64,000 nucleotides of DNA from Hormiphora californensis (lineage: Eukaryota > Ctenophora > Tentaculata > Cydippida > Pleurobrachiidae): contig CM035352.1 of NCBI GenBank assembly GCA_020137815.1, positions 7,980,905 to 8,044,904 on the forward strand, in the 5' to 3' direction. The first letter of the stretch is position 1. Each line of letters begins with the position of its first letter. The position numbers were made by a program, and so were the translations under genes. The notes beneath the pieces are model-generated. The model did no database searches and was not told where the DNA came from. It saw nothing but the letters and a program-made list of their open reading frames with translations. Of the stretch, positions 33,701-44,516 are shown piece after piece.

Positions 33701-34111
33701 CTTTGTCAATATCAACTCTTAGTTCAGACCTTTTCTCTTGACTCAGCTAAAATAAACACATTTTGGAATCAATACAAACTAAAAAACAGAGGTCTATACA
33801 GTTGGATCTCACGTGGAGACACCAATAATTTATAATGGAAGGCTGATCATGATCCCTGACTCACGTTTGGTAAGGGTAGGGCGACACAAGTAAACAACCA
33901 ATCAGAACTCGTTATTTAGGTCACGTGACTGGTTATCAGCCAATCAGGGACCAGTATTTCCTGATTCCTACTCCTAACTCACGTTTGGTAAGGGGAGAGC
34001 GACGTTGTTCAAATAGAAGTGTTGGGACATTCGGAGGGGTGGAATATCAGGAAGGGGAGGAAGGGGTAGTCTATCAAGTATTGAATCAGGCTTCTTTAGT
34101 AAATCAGATAC
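30784..34111 (-). CDS. CCP110-like: CP110-like centriolar protein (5' end unresolved)
   Basis: Exons: 34111-33983, 33746-33669, 33545-33206, 32920-32518, 32363-31763, 31647-31475, 31304-31178, 31024-30978, 30811-30784 (stop). Phases close; 641 residues without the start exon. The diagnostic part is near the C-terminus: VRGYLTRRLLQSYKVQEHIK, TIRDTRAILLTEDEIQSAQD, then LSYIFHEMTLREQLQYISNS. This parallels the conserved C-terminal region of vertebrate CP110 (an IQ-like segment followed by a helical segment). The N-terminal exons (LPNLSQEKRSELRVDIDKAI) resemble the CP110 N-terminal charged helix. The middle is acidic, then Ser/Pro-rich, as in the family. CP110 caps the distal mother centriole and blocks cilium formation (family knowledge). 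It is shorter than the vertebrate protein of about 1,000 residues. The exon at 33983 carries a duplicated donor 118 bp into the intron. Confidence 0.75.
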
Positions 34112-35080
34112 CTGAAGAAGAACAAATATTAATTTGGTAGTAGATTTGAAGCTCTATACCCCACATCAACAATGATTTTGTGGCCAATATTTCCTATGTT
34201 TTGTGACATATTTGGAAATTACCCCCCAGTTATCATCACTATTACAGTTAGAACCCCGATTTACCGAAACCCCGATTTACCGGGAGAATAAACTAGCCCC
34301 GAAATATTTTGACCTACTCTCACTAAAATTTTCAGAGAATAATTATTTTAACTAGTCATGACATGTTATCTCCACCGAACCTCTTTGTTTTGCAGCCTCT
34401 GTATCACGTGTCTAGTCTGAACTCTGAGGAGAAATGAACACCCGCTAGGGGAACAACTCCTTGCCTTCCTTCTTTTGTTCATTTGTTTTTCACTCAAACG
34501 GTATGGCTAATGGTCTTGTCTTCTAACTATTTATCATATACGGATATATAGCGGACCCAGCTGATCTTTTTCCTTCTCTCTCTGATCTTTGGGCATCTTT
34601 TTTTCCTTTTTCTCCCCCTCTCTCTCTCTGCTTTCTCCACCGATCCGTGGGAGGAGGGGTAAATGGGCAAGGGACAACATTATCACGTGACCTGATTATG
34701 TGGACACGTGATGGCGTGATGCCTACCAGCATGCTGTGTCTTCTCTTCACATATATATTCTGTACTGTTATGCAAGAACTCAATCACCGGGTGCGCCTCA
34801 AGGCTCAACCATGAGCGGATGACAAACCCACCTCCGCTGGCCCTCTTTTTCACCACTGAAAAGCCAATTTTATGGTTGACATGGTAACATACCGCCATAC
34901 GCTCTTTATACTTTGTTTGGGTTGTCAGCACTTTGTGAGGTGTCACGCAGCGTGGGTCTAACTCCGCTTCATGATACCTCGGGTATTTATACCATCATGG
35001 TACAAAATTAGGTCGGTACTTTTTGTAAGTTGGTCTGTAACAGTTAACACCCTCTTTTATCAAGTGATATTTGTGTTAAC
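34112..35080. other. Divergent intergenic region
   Basis: About 1 kb between the CP110-like gene (minus) and the Methyltransf_FA/sushi gene (plus). It probably holds both promoters and the first CP110-like exon, but I could not identify that exon. No GA tract and no foldback here. Confidence 0.4.
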
Positions 35081-35125
35081 ATGATACGTCTCCTCTTTTA
35101 TCAAGTGATATGTGTGTTAACATGA
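35041..35125 (+). promoter_or_regulatory. Duplicated start region creating a 14-codon uORF
   Basis: A 41-bp unit (containing TTTTATCAAGTGATAT and GTTAACATGATACGTCTCC) is tandemly repeated, giving two copies of the start codon in identical context at 35081 and 35122. The upstream ATG opens a 14-codon frame whose TGA (35123-35125) overlaps the main ATG as ATGA. Any transcript starting upstream of 35081 would carry this uORF. Confidence 0.8.
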
Positions 35126-36191
35126 TACGTCTCCTTCTCTTCACAGCTGCATTGTGTGGAACAGTTGTTCTCACAGGTTCGTAATATATATTTGATGCTT
35201 TGTAGTTTATAAAATGTGCGACAAATATGATCGCAAAAGCATCGCCCCTTTACCCACCTGAAGTTAGGGATTTTGTTTGTCCGTCAAAAATCTACCAGAA
35301 GTGGACATTGTCAAACGAACATTCAACAACCGATCTCGGTCGTCTAAGCAGGTCACTAAGCGACCAGTCAAAACGTTAGACTGACTTCTGATAGGGATGT
35401 GTCGAAAAAATTAATTAAAACTTCCCAAATGATCCCTATTTGATTCTTATAAATATATTTTATTTCAGACTGGACAGCTGCAGAGCGGAATGTAAATATA
35501 CCCTGGGACCTGGAGGCAACACCTCTCCAGATAAAGACGGACTCTACTCTGGGTAGCAATGATGCGATTTGGGTGTATTTGTATAACAAAAGCAGCACCT
35601 ATGTCGGTGCTGTGCACGTGAAATTCTCCTCCTCAATGCAGTATGAGATATACAAATGTGTATATCCGTACAGAAACCTGCCAGTACAACCCCCGAGTGA
35701 GGTGGAAAAGATCTGGACGATCACCAAGACAGAGGCCGCCATGATCATCACATGTAATGGTGTCGAGGTGGTGAACTACCTGTTCGCAGATAGTTCGGAT
35801 AGCGACTGTAGTACCTTGTCTCAGCCTGATGTTGTGGAGGAGATTCACTTTAGCGGTGATCATGATAAAGCATCTGACTTCTACAGAGCAGGTATTAGAA
35901 TCTCGATTAAATTCACACCAATTATAGTACTGCACAGTATGTGGTGGTGGTGGTGTCATATCTTGCTAACTCATTGACAAGTACAATGATCGTACACCAA
36001 TTACTATTTCCATTCAGAACCAGAGTGTCCTGCATTTACTATTGAGGGATCAACTCAAGAAAACTGGGAGGCCTCACCAATAGAGACAACTGCCACCATC
36101 GACTGTGCTGCCAACCATATCCTAATGGGAAGTGCAACACTGACGTGTCAGCAGGATGGATCGTGGTCAAGTGATGTACCACAGTGTGTTG
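35122..36191 (+). CDS. Secreted Methyltransf_FA (FAMeT-like) plus sushi/CCP domain protein, 3' end unresolved
   Basis: Three exons: 35122-35176, 35469-35891, 36018-36191, joined in phase 1 throughout. Exon 1 encodes a signal peptide (MIRLLLFTAALCGTVVLTG). Exon 2 encodes about 140 residues typical of the Methyltransf_FA (farnesoic acid O-methyltransferase-like) domain. Markers are the DAIWVYLYN strand, IWTITKTEAAMIITCNGVEV, and the C-terminal IHFSGDHDKASDFYRA. Exon 3 is one complete sushi/CCP module with four Cys (PECPAF, TIDCAAN, TLTCQQDGSW, PQCV). A 1-1 phase module is usual for shuffled extracellular domains. In animals this domain pair occurs in extracellular proteins; methyltransferase activity is not implied. 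No further exon was found before the foldback cluster at 36.8 kb. A chance acceptor near 36440 would give a stop straight after the CCP. The gene may be truncated or continue with exons I did not recognise. Confidence 0.8.
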
Positions 36192-37082
36192 GTAAGTTAA
36201 TTTAGTAAATTATTTCATTTAAAAAGTTTCTTAGCTTTTGGATTTCTTACTCTTGTGGTTTCATAGAAAAACGTTTCTTATCTAAGAGTTTAGGATGGAA
36301 CATCAATCAGTCCTTCTCTAGATATCTGTCTGGGAAGGATTCAGCAAAATCGGGAAAAATTTGGTAAAAAGTGACCCATCTTCATACGATTCCTTATCTC
36401 AGATATATTCCCTAACATAACACAGATTAACAATACATAATGCAGGGCCTGGCAAGGCCCACCCCGACCCCGAAAATAAACCAAACTCAACCCACCCAAT
36501 AAAAAGACAACACAATTACTGACAGTTATAGTCGGTAAGTAATTGGTAATTATTAATTACCCAATTAATTACTAATTAACTTACCACTGCATCGATGAAT
36601 ACACTCGTGCATATATCCATAGCTGCTAGATCACTATATGAAAGAGGATTTGATAAGATAGTGCGAAAAGAGATACATCGCAGATAATTGCTAACAAGCA
36701 CATGTGTGCAGAGTTAGCAAATACTTGCAAAATACACACGTGGTACGCAAAATACACACGTGGAAACTGTTAGAAACTACAGACAAACTGACAAGGGTTT
36801 AGATACATATAATATAAATAGGCCAGTCGTATGACGTTTATTTCTGGACATAAAAGTTGTAAATCTAATTCCACTTCTATTGCACTCTAATAGGTCCCTA
36901 GAAACACCACAAAAACAGCCCGGTCGGTACGTGGGGGAGAACTTGCCTTAATTGGGCCTAATTGGTTACAGGGTATTTTCAGCCTGAAGCCAAAACCATA
37001 AGTACCCTTAGAATAGGAGTAGAGAAAAAACCAAGGGCATTAAAGTGATCAGCGTCCTCGCATTAGTGGGGGTAGACGCCAA

Positions 37083-37543
37083 TGAAAAGTCTCTATCTCA
37101 TCTGGTTAATTAGATAATTGGATAATTAGATCTGTGCATAGCCGTTTTTGGCCATATGGCTATAGCCACTTAGGAATGGTTTAGAGACTTTTCACTGGTG
37201 CCATTTTGTAGGCAATGGCCAAGTTATGGGGGGTCGACGTCGGACTTTTAAGCTCTATCTCCAACCGTTTAGCCGTTATTTGACTTTAAAAGTGCTCAAA
37301 ATGAGCAAAAAACGGTAAAAAGCCCGATTTTTAGCACATTTAAAGCCGAATAACGGCTAAACGGTTGGAGATAGAGCTTAAAAGTCCGACGTCGACCCCC
37401 CATAACATGGCCATTGCCTACAAAATGGCACCAGTGAAAAGTCTCTAAACCTTCCTAAGTGGCTGTAGCCATATAGCCAAAAAACGGTTATGCGCATAAC
37501 TAATTATCCAATTATCTAATTAACCTGATGAGATAGAGACTTA
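37083..37543. mobile_element. Inner foldback element 1
   Basis: Inverted arms of about 220 bp meet near 37310. The ends carry AAGTCTCTATCTCATC and GATGAGATAGAGACTT. Arms share GGTCGACGTCGGACTTTTAA and its complement. Non-coding. Confidence 0.88.
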
Positions 37544-38121
37544 AAGGGCCTAAAAACCCAAATTTTATTTAATTATTTTGAACACTACATCGTAACAAGC
37601 ATGCTATAGGAGTCCCAAAAAACATAAGTACACGCCCCACCCGCCCAATGTGAGCCCAGGGGGAGCCCCTCAAGTTGGGGCCCAGTCGGGGTCCCCTTGT
37701 AAACGCGCTTGTACTCCTTGAAATGCTAACAATATGATCCTCTCTGAAATTTGAAGTTTTGGGTAAAATTTAGCATTGTGTTTCAGGTGAGAACATAATC
37801 TTTCTTGTCTCTGTATTCTGGTAATTTTTCTCCTAGTTTTGATGACTTAAACAATAATTGATGAGAAAGATTATGAAATCTACTAAAACACAAGGATAGT
37901 TTCTATTTTATATTTGAGAGAGGATCATATTGTTAGCATTTCAAGGAGTACAACCGCGTTTACAAGGGGACCCCAAATGGACCCCAACTTGAGTGGCTCC
38001 CCCTGGGCTCACCTGGGGCCCGTGTGGCGTGTACCTATGTTTTTTGGGACTCCAATAGCATGCTTGTTACGATGTAGTGTTCAAAATAATTAAATAAAAT
38101 TTGGGTTTTTAGGCCCTTTAA
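37542..38121. mobile_element. Inner foldback element 2
   Basis: Begins TAAAGGGCCTAAAAACCCAA and ends with its complement TTGGGTTTTTAGGCCCTTTA. Arms of about 200 bp contain GTAACAAGCATGCTAT and the GGGGACCCC-type core; the spacer of about 180 bp is AT-rich. It directly abuts inner element 1. Confidence 0.88.
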
Positions 38122-38459
38122 TTCCAGCATCTACCCCCACCAATGCGAGGACGCTGATCACTTTAATGCCCTTGGTTTTTTCTCTGCTCCTATTCTAAGG
38201 GTACTTATGGTTTTGGCTTCAGGCTGAAAATACCCTGTAACCAATTAGGCAAGTTCTCCACCACGTACCGACCGGGCTGTTTTTGTGGTGTTTCTAGGGA
38301 CCTATTAGAGTGCAATAGAAGTGGAATTAGATTTACAACTTTTATGTCCATTTTTATCTAAATCCGACGTCATACGACTGGCCTATAAACCACAAAAAGA
38401 CAAGGGTTTAGATTAAACACACAAAAAGACTCAATACATTAAGACAATTTACGAAGACA

Positions 38460-41400
38460 TTATTCTGAGTCAGACAATGATCTCTGTTCTTCTATCAAGT
38501 AGAACACAGCGTTCTGAAAGTTTGTCAAACAGTATCCTTCCTTCCCCTTCAGCTTCCTGAAACACAGAATTAATCAATAACTTAATTATAATTATTAATC
38601 CCATTAATGTTTTAACAACCGATGGCCTACAACCCTATATGTACAGTGTACATATAATGGAGAGTTTGCCTTTCCTCGGTGTACCTTTATTCCCCATTAC
38701 TATCAGCACTAGACAACCTAACACTTCACCCTAATTCTCCCATCACTTACTCTTCAGGTGTCACGCTGTACAACATTAGTAACTCGGGATATAGATCAGG
38801 TATGTTGGCCTGTGCTATTAGGTATATTGTAACAGGAACTAGATCATCGGCACCCATACACGACACTTCTCTAGCTTTTTCCTCACTTAGACCTTGGAGG
38901 GAAGTGGGGTAAAACAGGAGGGGGGAGGAGAAAGTGGGGTGAAAATGAAGGGAGGGAAGTGGGGTAAAAACGGGGACGGGGTGAAAGGTGAGTACAACGT
39001 AGCCGTTCGTAGGGGAGAAAGAGCTAGTGGCTATATTGAATCTCGCCTAAATTACACATGGTTTCACATTGGCGGGTATCATGTACTACCTGATTGCATA
39101 GCTAGACCCTCTTTACAAATGTAAAGGAGGGTTAGAAAATATCACGTACCTGATGCAATGTGGTGATTATAAACACATTCAGGTATCTCCTGGTTGGACT
39201 GTACTAACAGTGCCATCTTCTCTTCTGGGGCATGAGTGTCACCGAGCTTGCGGAGGGTTTCTATAGCAACCGAATAATCAACCTTGAAACTGAAATGTTT
39301 TATTGATCAGTGGAGTTGAGAGTAGCTGCTGTTTTTTATTCTTTCGAATAAGAAAAAGGAATATCATTCTAAAAAGATATAATAATATGCCATAAATTAT
39401 GAGCTTTATCTTATCAATGTTGTAGCATATAATGTTTTGCAAACTTTATTCTTGGGAAAATTCTAAAAATCTTATTTTAGCAAGAACCATCACTCTCTGC
39501 TTTCTCTCTATTCACACTAAACTACAGTGCAGTACTATTCATACTTATTTCCTCACTTGTCACGGATGTCAAGGTAGTGCTCAACAGAGAGACTAGAATT
39601 GCGTTGTAGATAGGTCTGGTACAGTGTGTGATCTGCTTCGTACGACGTGGCATACATCTTGATAAGTAGCTTCAAGAAGGGGCTGTAGAAGGTACGAGCT
39701 AGTTGTGCACTAGTTCCACGCTGATCTTCCTGTTATAGGAAGCTTGATATTAGGGGGCTTTTATTAGGAAGCTGGGAGACTTTATATTTAGACTCAATCT
39801 TGGTCTCTGCACAGTAAAGGAAAAGTGGCTTAACAAAGCAAGATAAGATAGAAAAGTGACAGGTAAGGGTGTTTTGACAAGTTACCTCAGATAGTTCCTT
39901 GAGGAGGGGGTAACACCCATGAAGTACTGTCAGAATATTCCTGAAGTAATTCATAACATCATCACTGATCATCTCCAGTTCAGCAGAGATCCCTGGTCGC
40001 AGTACCTCCCTTTCATCCGCATTACCAAGATACATCTGATGGGAGAGGGGTGAGGTGGAGACTGGAGAATGGAGAGGAGAGAGGGGGAGAGGCTAGGGAT
40101 GAGAGGAGAGAGAGGTTGAGGGATATGGGATTCGAGTGTAATTTAGTAAAACGTTTACCTTTTTATCAAGTGTATTCAGTCGGTAGAAGAAGTTATGTTG
40201 TGCCTCTCCTAACGCATGGTATAGAGGGTGGTGTGGCTCTTGTAAACACCTGAATCATTGGTCAGTCAACATGGGTTGGGTTGTAGTGCGAACACAGTAT
40301 CAGGCGACTCAAATCTTGCCTTGTTCGACCCTCCTTCCCCGCGCCCCGCGACTACAAAAATAAAATATCAAGAGTTTGAACAAAACAACTCAAATCATGG
40401 CCATGGGTCAATAATTCATGAACTCGTTCACAAACAATTCACTGATTTCATAATGAAATTAGGCCCTTACCATCTCAGTATTGTTTGTGCCTTTTCCTCA
40501 GTACTCTGACCCGTAGGCCACACTTTATTCTGTACATCATATGCCATTACTGCTTTTATCAGAGCCCGCACTTGATCCATTTTAGCTAGTAGAATTCCTT
40601 CAAAAGTACAAACTACCGGTGCAGCTGCGGTCCCCTCGACCGATTCCTCCGCAGCTTCCTGCTCCAACCTCTGTTTCCTCTGTTCCGCCTTCTTGGCTAG
40701 GGTCGCTTCCAAACCCTGGGCTATTTGAAGGTTTTCCTGTTGTCTCCTAGCAAGTTCCAACCTGTCTCTGGCAGTTTGGGTCCTTCTCCTGGCATACTGG
40801 GCACTGAGCTGGGCGTTCTGCTGTCTGGCCCTTTCTAAGGGAGATACTCGGAACACTACAGGGTTGGAGACAGTGCCACCTAGGTTAGCACCCACTGGTG
40901 CTGCGAAGTACTGGAGATCCTCAGGTGGTGGGGGTATGGAAGTTACAGCTGCACGTGCAATAGTTGACAGGTGGGCTGACTGGGCAGTTGGGGGTCCTTG
41001 AGATGGTGGGGGAGAAATAAATGAACGTCTTGGGGACTGTTGCGGAGATGGTTTTGGGGACGGTTTAGAGGGCGGTGGATTGGACGGTTGGTTCGGGGTA
41101 GAGGGCGGTAGATTGGACGGTTGGTGCTGGGTAGGGGGTGGTTTTGGTAAATTTGGAAGGGTTTGACTCCGCTTTACAGGAGCCTTGTACTTAGTTCCTG
41201 GCTTGTTGGCTGGTACATCGGGTAGAGAGTTGAGGATATCGAATATGTCGTCTCCCAGGGACTCCTCAAACAAGTCTCCTTGGCTTGAGGTCGGGAGAGT
41301 GGTAGAGGTTATTGTTGTAAGAGATGGAGCACTGATCGCAATCCCAGGTCCACCAGATTCATCCTCCTGGATGGTAGATCGAGGAGGCTCAACAGTAGGC

Positions 41401-41870
41401 ACAGTAGCAGGATGGCCAGTAACAGGTTCTATAGCAGGTTCAGTAGGAGCCACAGTAGCAGGATCAGTATCTGACACAGTAGGGGGCTCAGCAGTAGCAG
41501 TAGCAGTGTTTTCCTTGGATGAAATTCGTCTTGAACTCTCCAAACACATCCCCGCCAAGTCCAACATCTTCTTTACACCAGGATCATCTTTATTGTTCTC
41601 TTCTGAAATGAGGTGGAATGTTTCAAAATGGGTGAACACAAACCGAAACAAATACACGTCATTTAATACGGGGAAGTCAATTTATTTATTATATCAGTGA
41701 TCCCAATTTGATAGTATTTCTAATTTCTAACTTCTAAACTCACGGAGAAGTGATGTGCTGATGAATGAAAGTGTTCCAATATAGTGTCTGTAAGCTTCCC
41801 CCTCCTCTCCCCTCTCCTCGCACTGCAGAGCGAACCCAAGACGTTGATAGGCCTCCAGAACAGCACTCAT
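38460..41870 (-). CDS. VPS9D1: VPS9 domain-containing protein 1 homologue (MIT ... VPS9)
   Basis: Eight exons: 41870-41744, 41602-40471, 40249-40159, 40035-39886, 39729-39557, 39289-39150, 38892-38751, 38556-38460 (stop). All phases close; 683 residues (human VPS9D1 about 630). The N-terminus is an MIT-like helical hairpin (LGFALQCEERGEEGEAYRHY, then KKMLDLAGMCLESS). A Pro/Ser-rich linker follows, then the family-typical coiled segment (LSPLERARQQNAQLSAQY, ENLQIAQGLEATLAKKAEQR, and VMAYDVQNKVWP). The C-terminal VPS9 domain has SPFLKLLIKMYATSYEADHT, MGADDLVPVTIYLIAQANIP and KEGYCLTNFQNAVFYL. VPS9 domains are exchange factors for Rab5-family GTPases; the biochemical role of VPS9D1 itself is less settled. 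The start ATG overlaps the stop codon of the BORCS7-like ORF within one exon. Confidence 0.9.
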
Positions 41871-41951
41871 TGCTTCAGGTTATGGTTTATAATGTCCAAC
41901 TTATCTCGCAGCTCTCCTATCATTTCAGCCCCCTGGCAGGTCAAAATAGCC
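41744..41951 (-). other. Shared exon: BORCS7-like stop overlaps VPS9D1 start (ATGA)
   Basis: One exon, acceptor at 41951 and donor GTGAGT after 41744, contains the last 27 codons of the BORCS7-like ORF and the first 42 codons of VPS9D1. The junction reads CAATGAGT: TGA ends the first protein and ATG starts the second, in the +1 relation. The VPS9D1 ATG has G at -3. The arrangement implies a two-protein mRNA or overlapping transcription units. Confidence 0.75.
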
Positions 41952-42656
41952 CTGAAGTAGAGACAGGTAGTTGGTACAAAACTAGAGAGGCATTTCTAGT
42001 TATACATGATGATACAAAACTTTTACATTTTAAAAACTTGTATTGTAGTTTTGGTACAAAAGAGAGATGCTGAATTCGGAAAATCTATAACCACTCAAGA
42101 TAGACAACTGACTAGGGACACACACATCTATCATGCTCTCTCCTAGTTAAAAAAACAATCTCACAAAATACACGACTTACTGGTTGTCTATACTCGTCAA
42201 CAACCGACCAATGCTGGAGAGGTTCTGAAAATGTGTTTTGAGTATTAGAAACAAAAAGCAAATTCTCGGAAAGATTCTCACACGATTCAACTGTAGTCTG
42301 GGGGTAGGTTGATGCTGGGTGGGGCTGGGGTGGGGGTGGTATGTATCTTACCGTGCTCAGAGAAGTAAGGCTGCTTTCTTGACTGCTCAAACTCTTGGCA
42401 CTTTTTGTCAGCACCTGGAAACAAACAAACGGCTTTTAAAGTGAAAAGCCTTGATATGAATATTCTGAACATTTTGAAGTTAATTCTGACCCAGTTTCAT
42501 CAAAATCGGGGCTGTTCTCTCTCAGCCTATTACCTCCTGAGCTTGTGAGTTTTTAACACTGTTTCGGACAATTTTAGAGAGTTCAAAGATAATTGCCTGT
42601 GAGTTTTCGTTCAGTTTATCTTTGGTTTCCTTGCTTCGTTCACGAGGTAGGCTCAT
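41867..42656 (-). CDS. BORCS7: BORC subunit 7-like protein
   Basis: Four exons: 42656-42534, 42414-42352, 42224-42181, 41951-41867 (TGA at 41869-41867). All phases close; 104 residues (human BORCS7 about 106). It is entirely helical, and its features match the BORCS7 pattern in order: SQAIIFELSKIVRNSVKNSQ, EVLTKSAKSLSSQESSL, then SIDNQQAILTCQGAEMIGEL and DKLDIINHNLK at the very end. BORC is an eight-subunit complex that recruits Arl8 to lysosomes and drives their outward transport (family knowledge). An upstream in-frame ATG at 42707 would add 17 residues; I prefer 42656 from the family length. The assignment rests on length and pattern, not on a search. Confidence 0.72.
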
Positions 42657-42720
42657 TAGACATACAACAACTAAAACTTTGATAAAACTTTGAGTGGTAC
42701 GGCTCAATTTAATTTAATTA

Positions 42721-44516
42721 ACATCGCTTTTCAAATTCGAAACCCAAATTAATCTGGCACCGTTACGATCGGGGTGTTTACAGGCCTGTTTACAGGTGCA
42801 AGCTGCCAAAAAAGCACCCTAAAATGGCTCTAACCACCAACGTCTAAACCACTCAACCGTTTTGGCTGATCCAGTTTATCTGATGGCAAATATCAATCCC
42901 AAAGTCCGAACCCCAACCCGAGACCCAGGTCCAAGCCCTAACCATAAACCTAAAAAACCGTGAGTTTTGGCACTCAAGACACCCAGATTTTAACGTTTCC
43001 ACTTTCCCAAATGAAAAATTTAAAACCTCGCCTTGGCAAACGCTGCTGGCCCCCGATAGCGCGGGATAAGGCAGCGCTTTTCAAAATCTCGCCTCGACTT
43101 TTTAAAAATTCTGAAATTTTTTTTAAAAGTCAGAATTTTAAAAACTTGGATCCGCGCGCGCGCCTTACCTTGTCACGCGCAAAACCAGAATTCCCGCCGC
43201 GCGCACCGATTTTACGCCGCGCTTGACGCTGAAAAATTGCTGCTTGAATCTACTCAAGTTTTTTAGACTGGACATTTTCAAAATTTCGCGGACACTATTT
43301 GTCCCTCTGGCCTTAAGGCTTCCAATCTCTGTGCCCTAAAGTCCGTTTCAAGCGACTTGACCCGTAATTCTTGGAATTTGGCGCATTGCGCGTGTATTTA
43401 CAAAGGGGAATCCTGAATTTCCAGGAATCTCAGGTCAAGTCGTTTGAAACGCACTTTAACACTATTGACAACACCATGGTACATTCAGCAAATTCGGGGT
43501 CCTTTAAATTCTGTTTTGATTTTCAATTTAATATTGAAAAAAGGCGACAAAATGTCCTAGGAAAAGGCGACAAAATTTCTCCAGTGGTAAAATCAAGTAC
43601 ATATATGATAAAAGTTGAAACATTTATTTTTGAGACATAAAAGGAATACTGTTAGAGTCATGTTTTGGTAAGCAGTAGAGTTTAAACTTTAAACTCACTG
43701 TCCGAAGAAGCACGACGGGCGTGATAATCACCCACTACCTAGGTTATAAACACGCTGTGATTATAATACGGTTGCCTTGAACTTTGAAGCATGTTTACAG
43801 GTGCACGCTACTAAATAGAATCCACTCATACTGACTTTTTTCAAACAGCTAGGTATAGCCAGTGGCTATTAGCCACGCAACCATATGGCTTATCTGTATC
43901 TGATAGAGAATCGATCAGGGGCGGTGCGCGGCGTTCATTCACGAAAAAAAATTTGGGTCCAGCGCTGCAGAAAATTCATTTAAATGTAACGCGCGAAGGG
44001 TGGTCTGGACCATATTGGTCAATAGCGCTGCCACATTAGCTTTTTCCCGCGCGCATTCGTTTTTTAAATTGAAAATCGGCTCATTTTTTCACTTTTTTTG
44101 ACGATTTTTTCACTTTTTGGCAAGTTTTCCCATTTTCTTTTCTTCTTTCGTCCAAAAAGTGGGTCCTGGACCCATGGGACCTAGCCTTGCTTCGCCCCTG
44201 GAATCGATATCACTAACCGATAACACCAAACATAGCCCCAATACTGCCGAATATCTGACAGACCGCAGATTAGTGGACAAATAAGGAGTATTGAATAGTG
44301 TTTGATAATATACAGGTCACGTAGACGTCTATAAGTTTATTTCAGAAAGTTAAAACAGACGATTTCGTCGTATCACGACATTGTCAGTGTTATAACAATA
44401 TTGGTCAGTCGTTTTAGTTTCTCAAACAAACTATTCGAAATTTATCTTTCAGTTTTTTAGTTAACAACTTCATACTGATCACAGTCCTCTTTTTTATAAA
44501 GTTTTTAAAAGTTTCA
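42721..44516. other. Gene-free region with a short palindrome
   Basis: No exon recognised. At about 43345-43452, GTTTCAAGCGACTTGACC is mirrored by GGTCAAGTCGTTTGAAAC, giving a hairpin-like element of about 105 bp. Several CGCGCG-rich patches lie near 43150-43210 and 44050. Probably decayed transposon sequence. Confidence 0.45.

Larger units (their letters stand above)
36819..38386. mobile_element. Outer foldback element of a nested set
   Basis: The left arm (about 36819-37078) begins TAGGCCAGTCGTATGACG. The right arm (about 38127-38386) ends in the complement. The 15-bp sequence GACAAGGGTTTAGAT flanks the structure directly (36790 and 38399) and may be a target duplication or part of the element. 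Two further palindromic elements fill the loop. Confidence 0.88.

Noticed and set aside
34523-34946. Minus-strand ORFs of 86 and 87 residues between the CP110-like and sushi genes
   Set aside because: No recognisable domain, no phase-compatible donor to the CP110-like exon at 34111, and average composition. Not supported.
41185-41700. 171-residue plus-strand ORF
   Set aside because: Antisense of the VPS9D1 linker exon, whose minus frame carries the conserved family segments.
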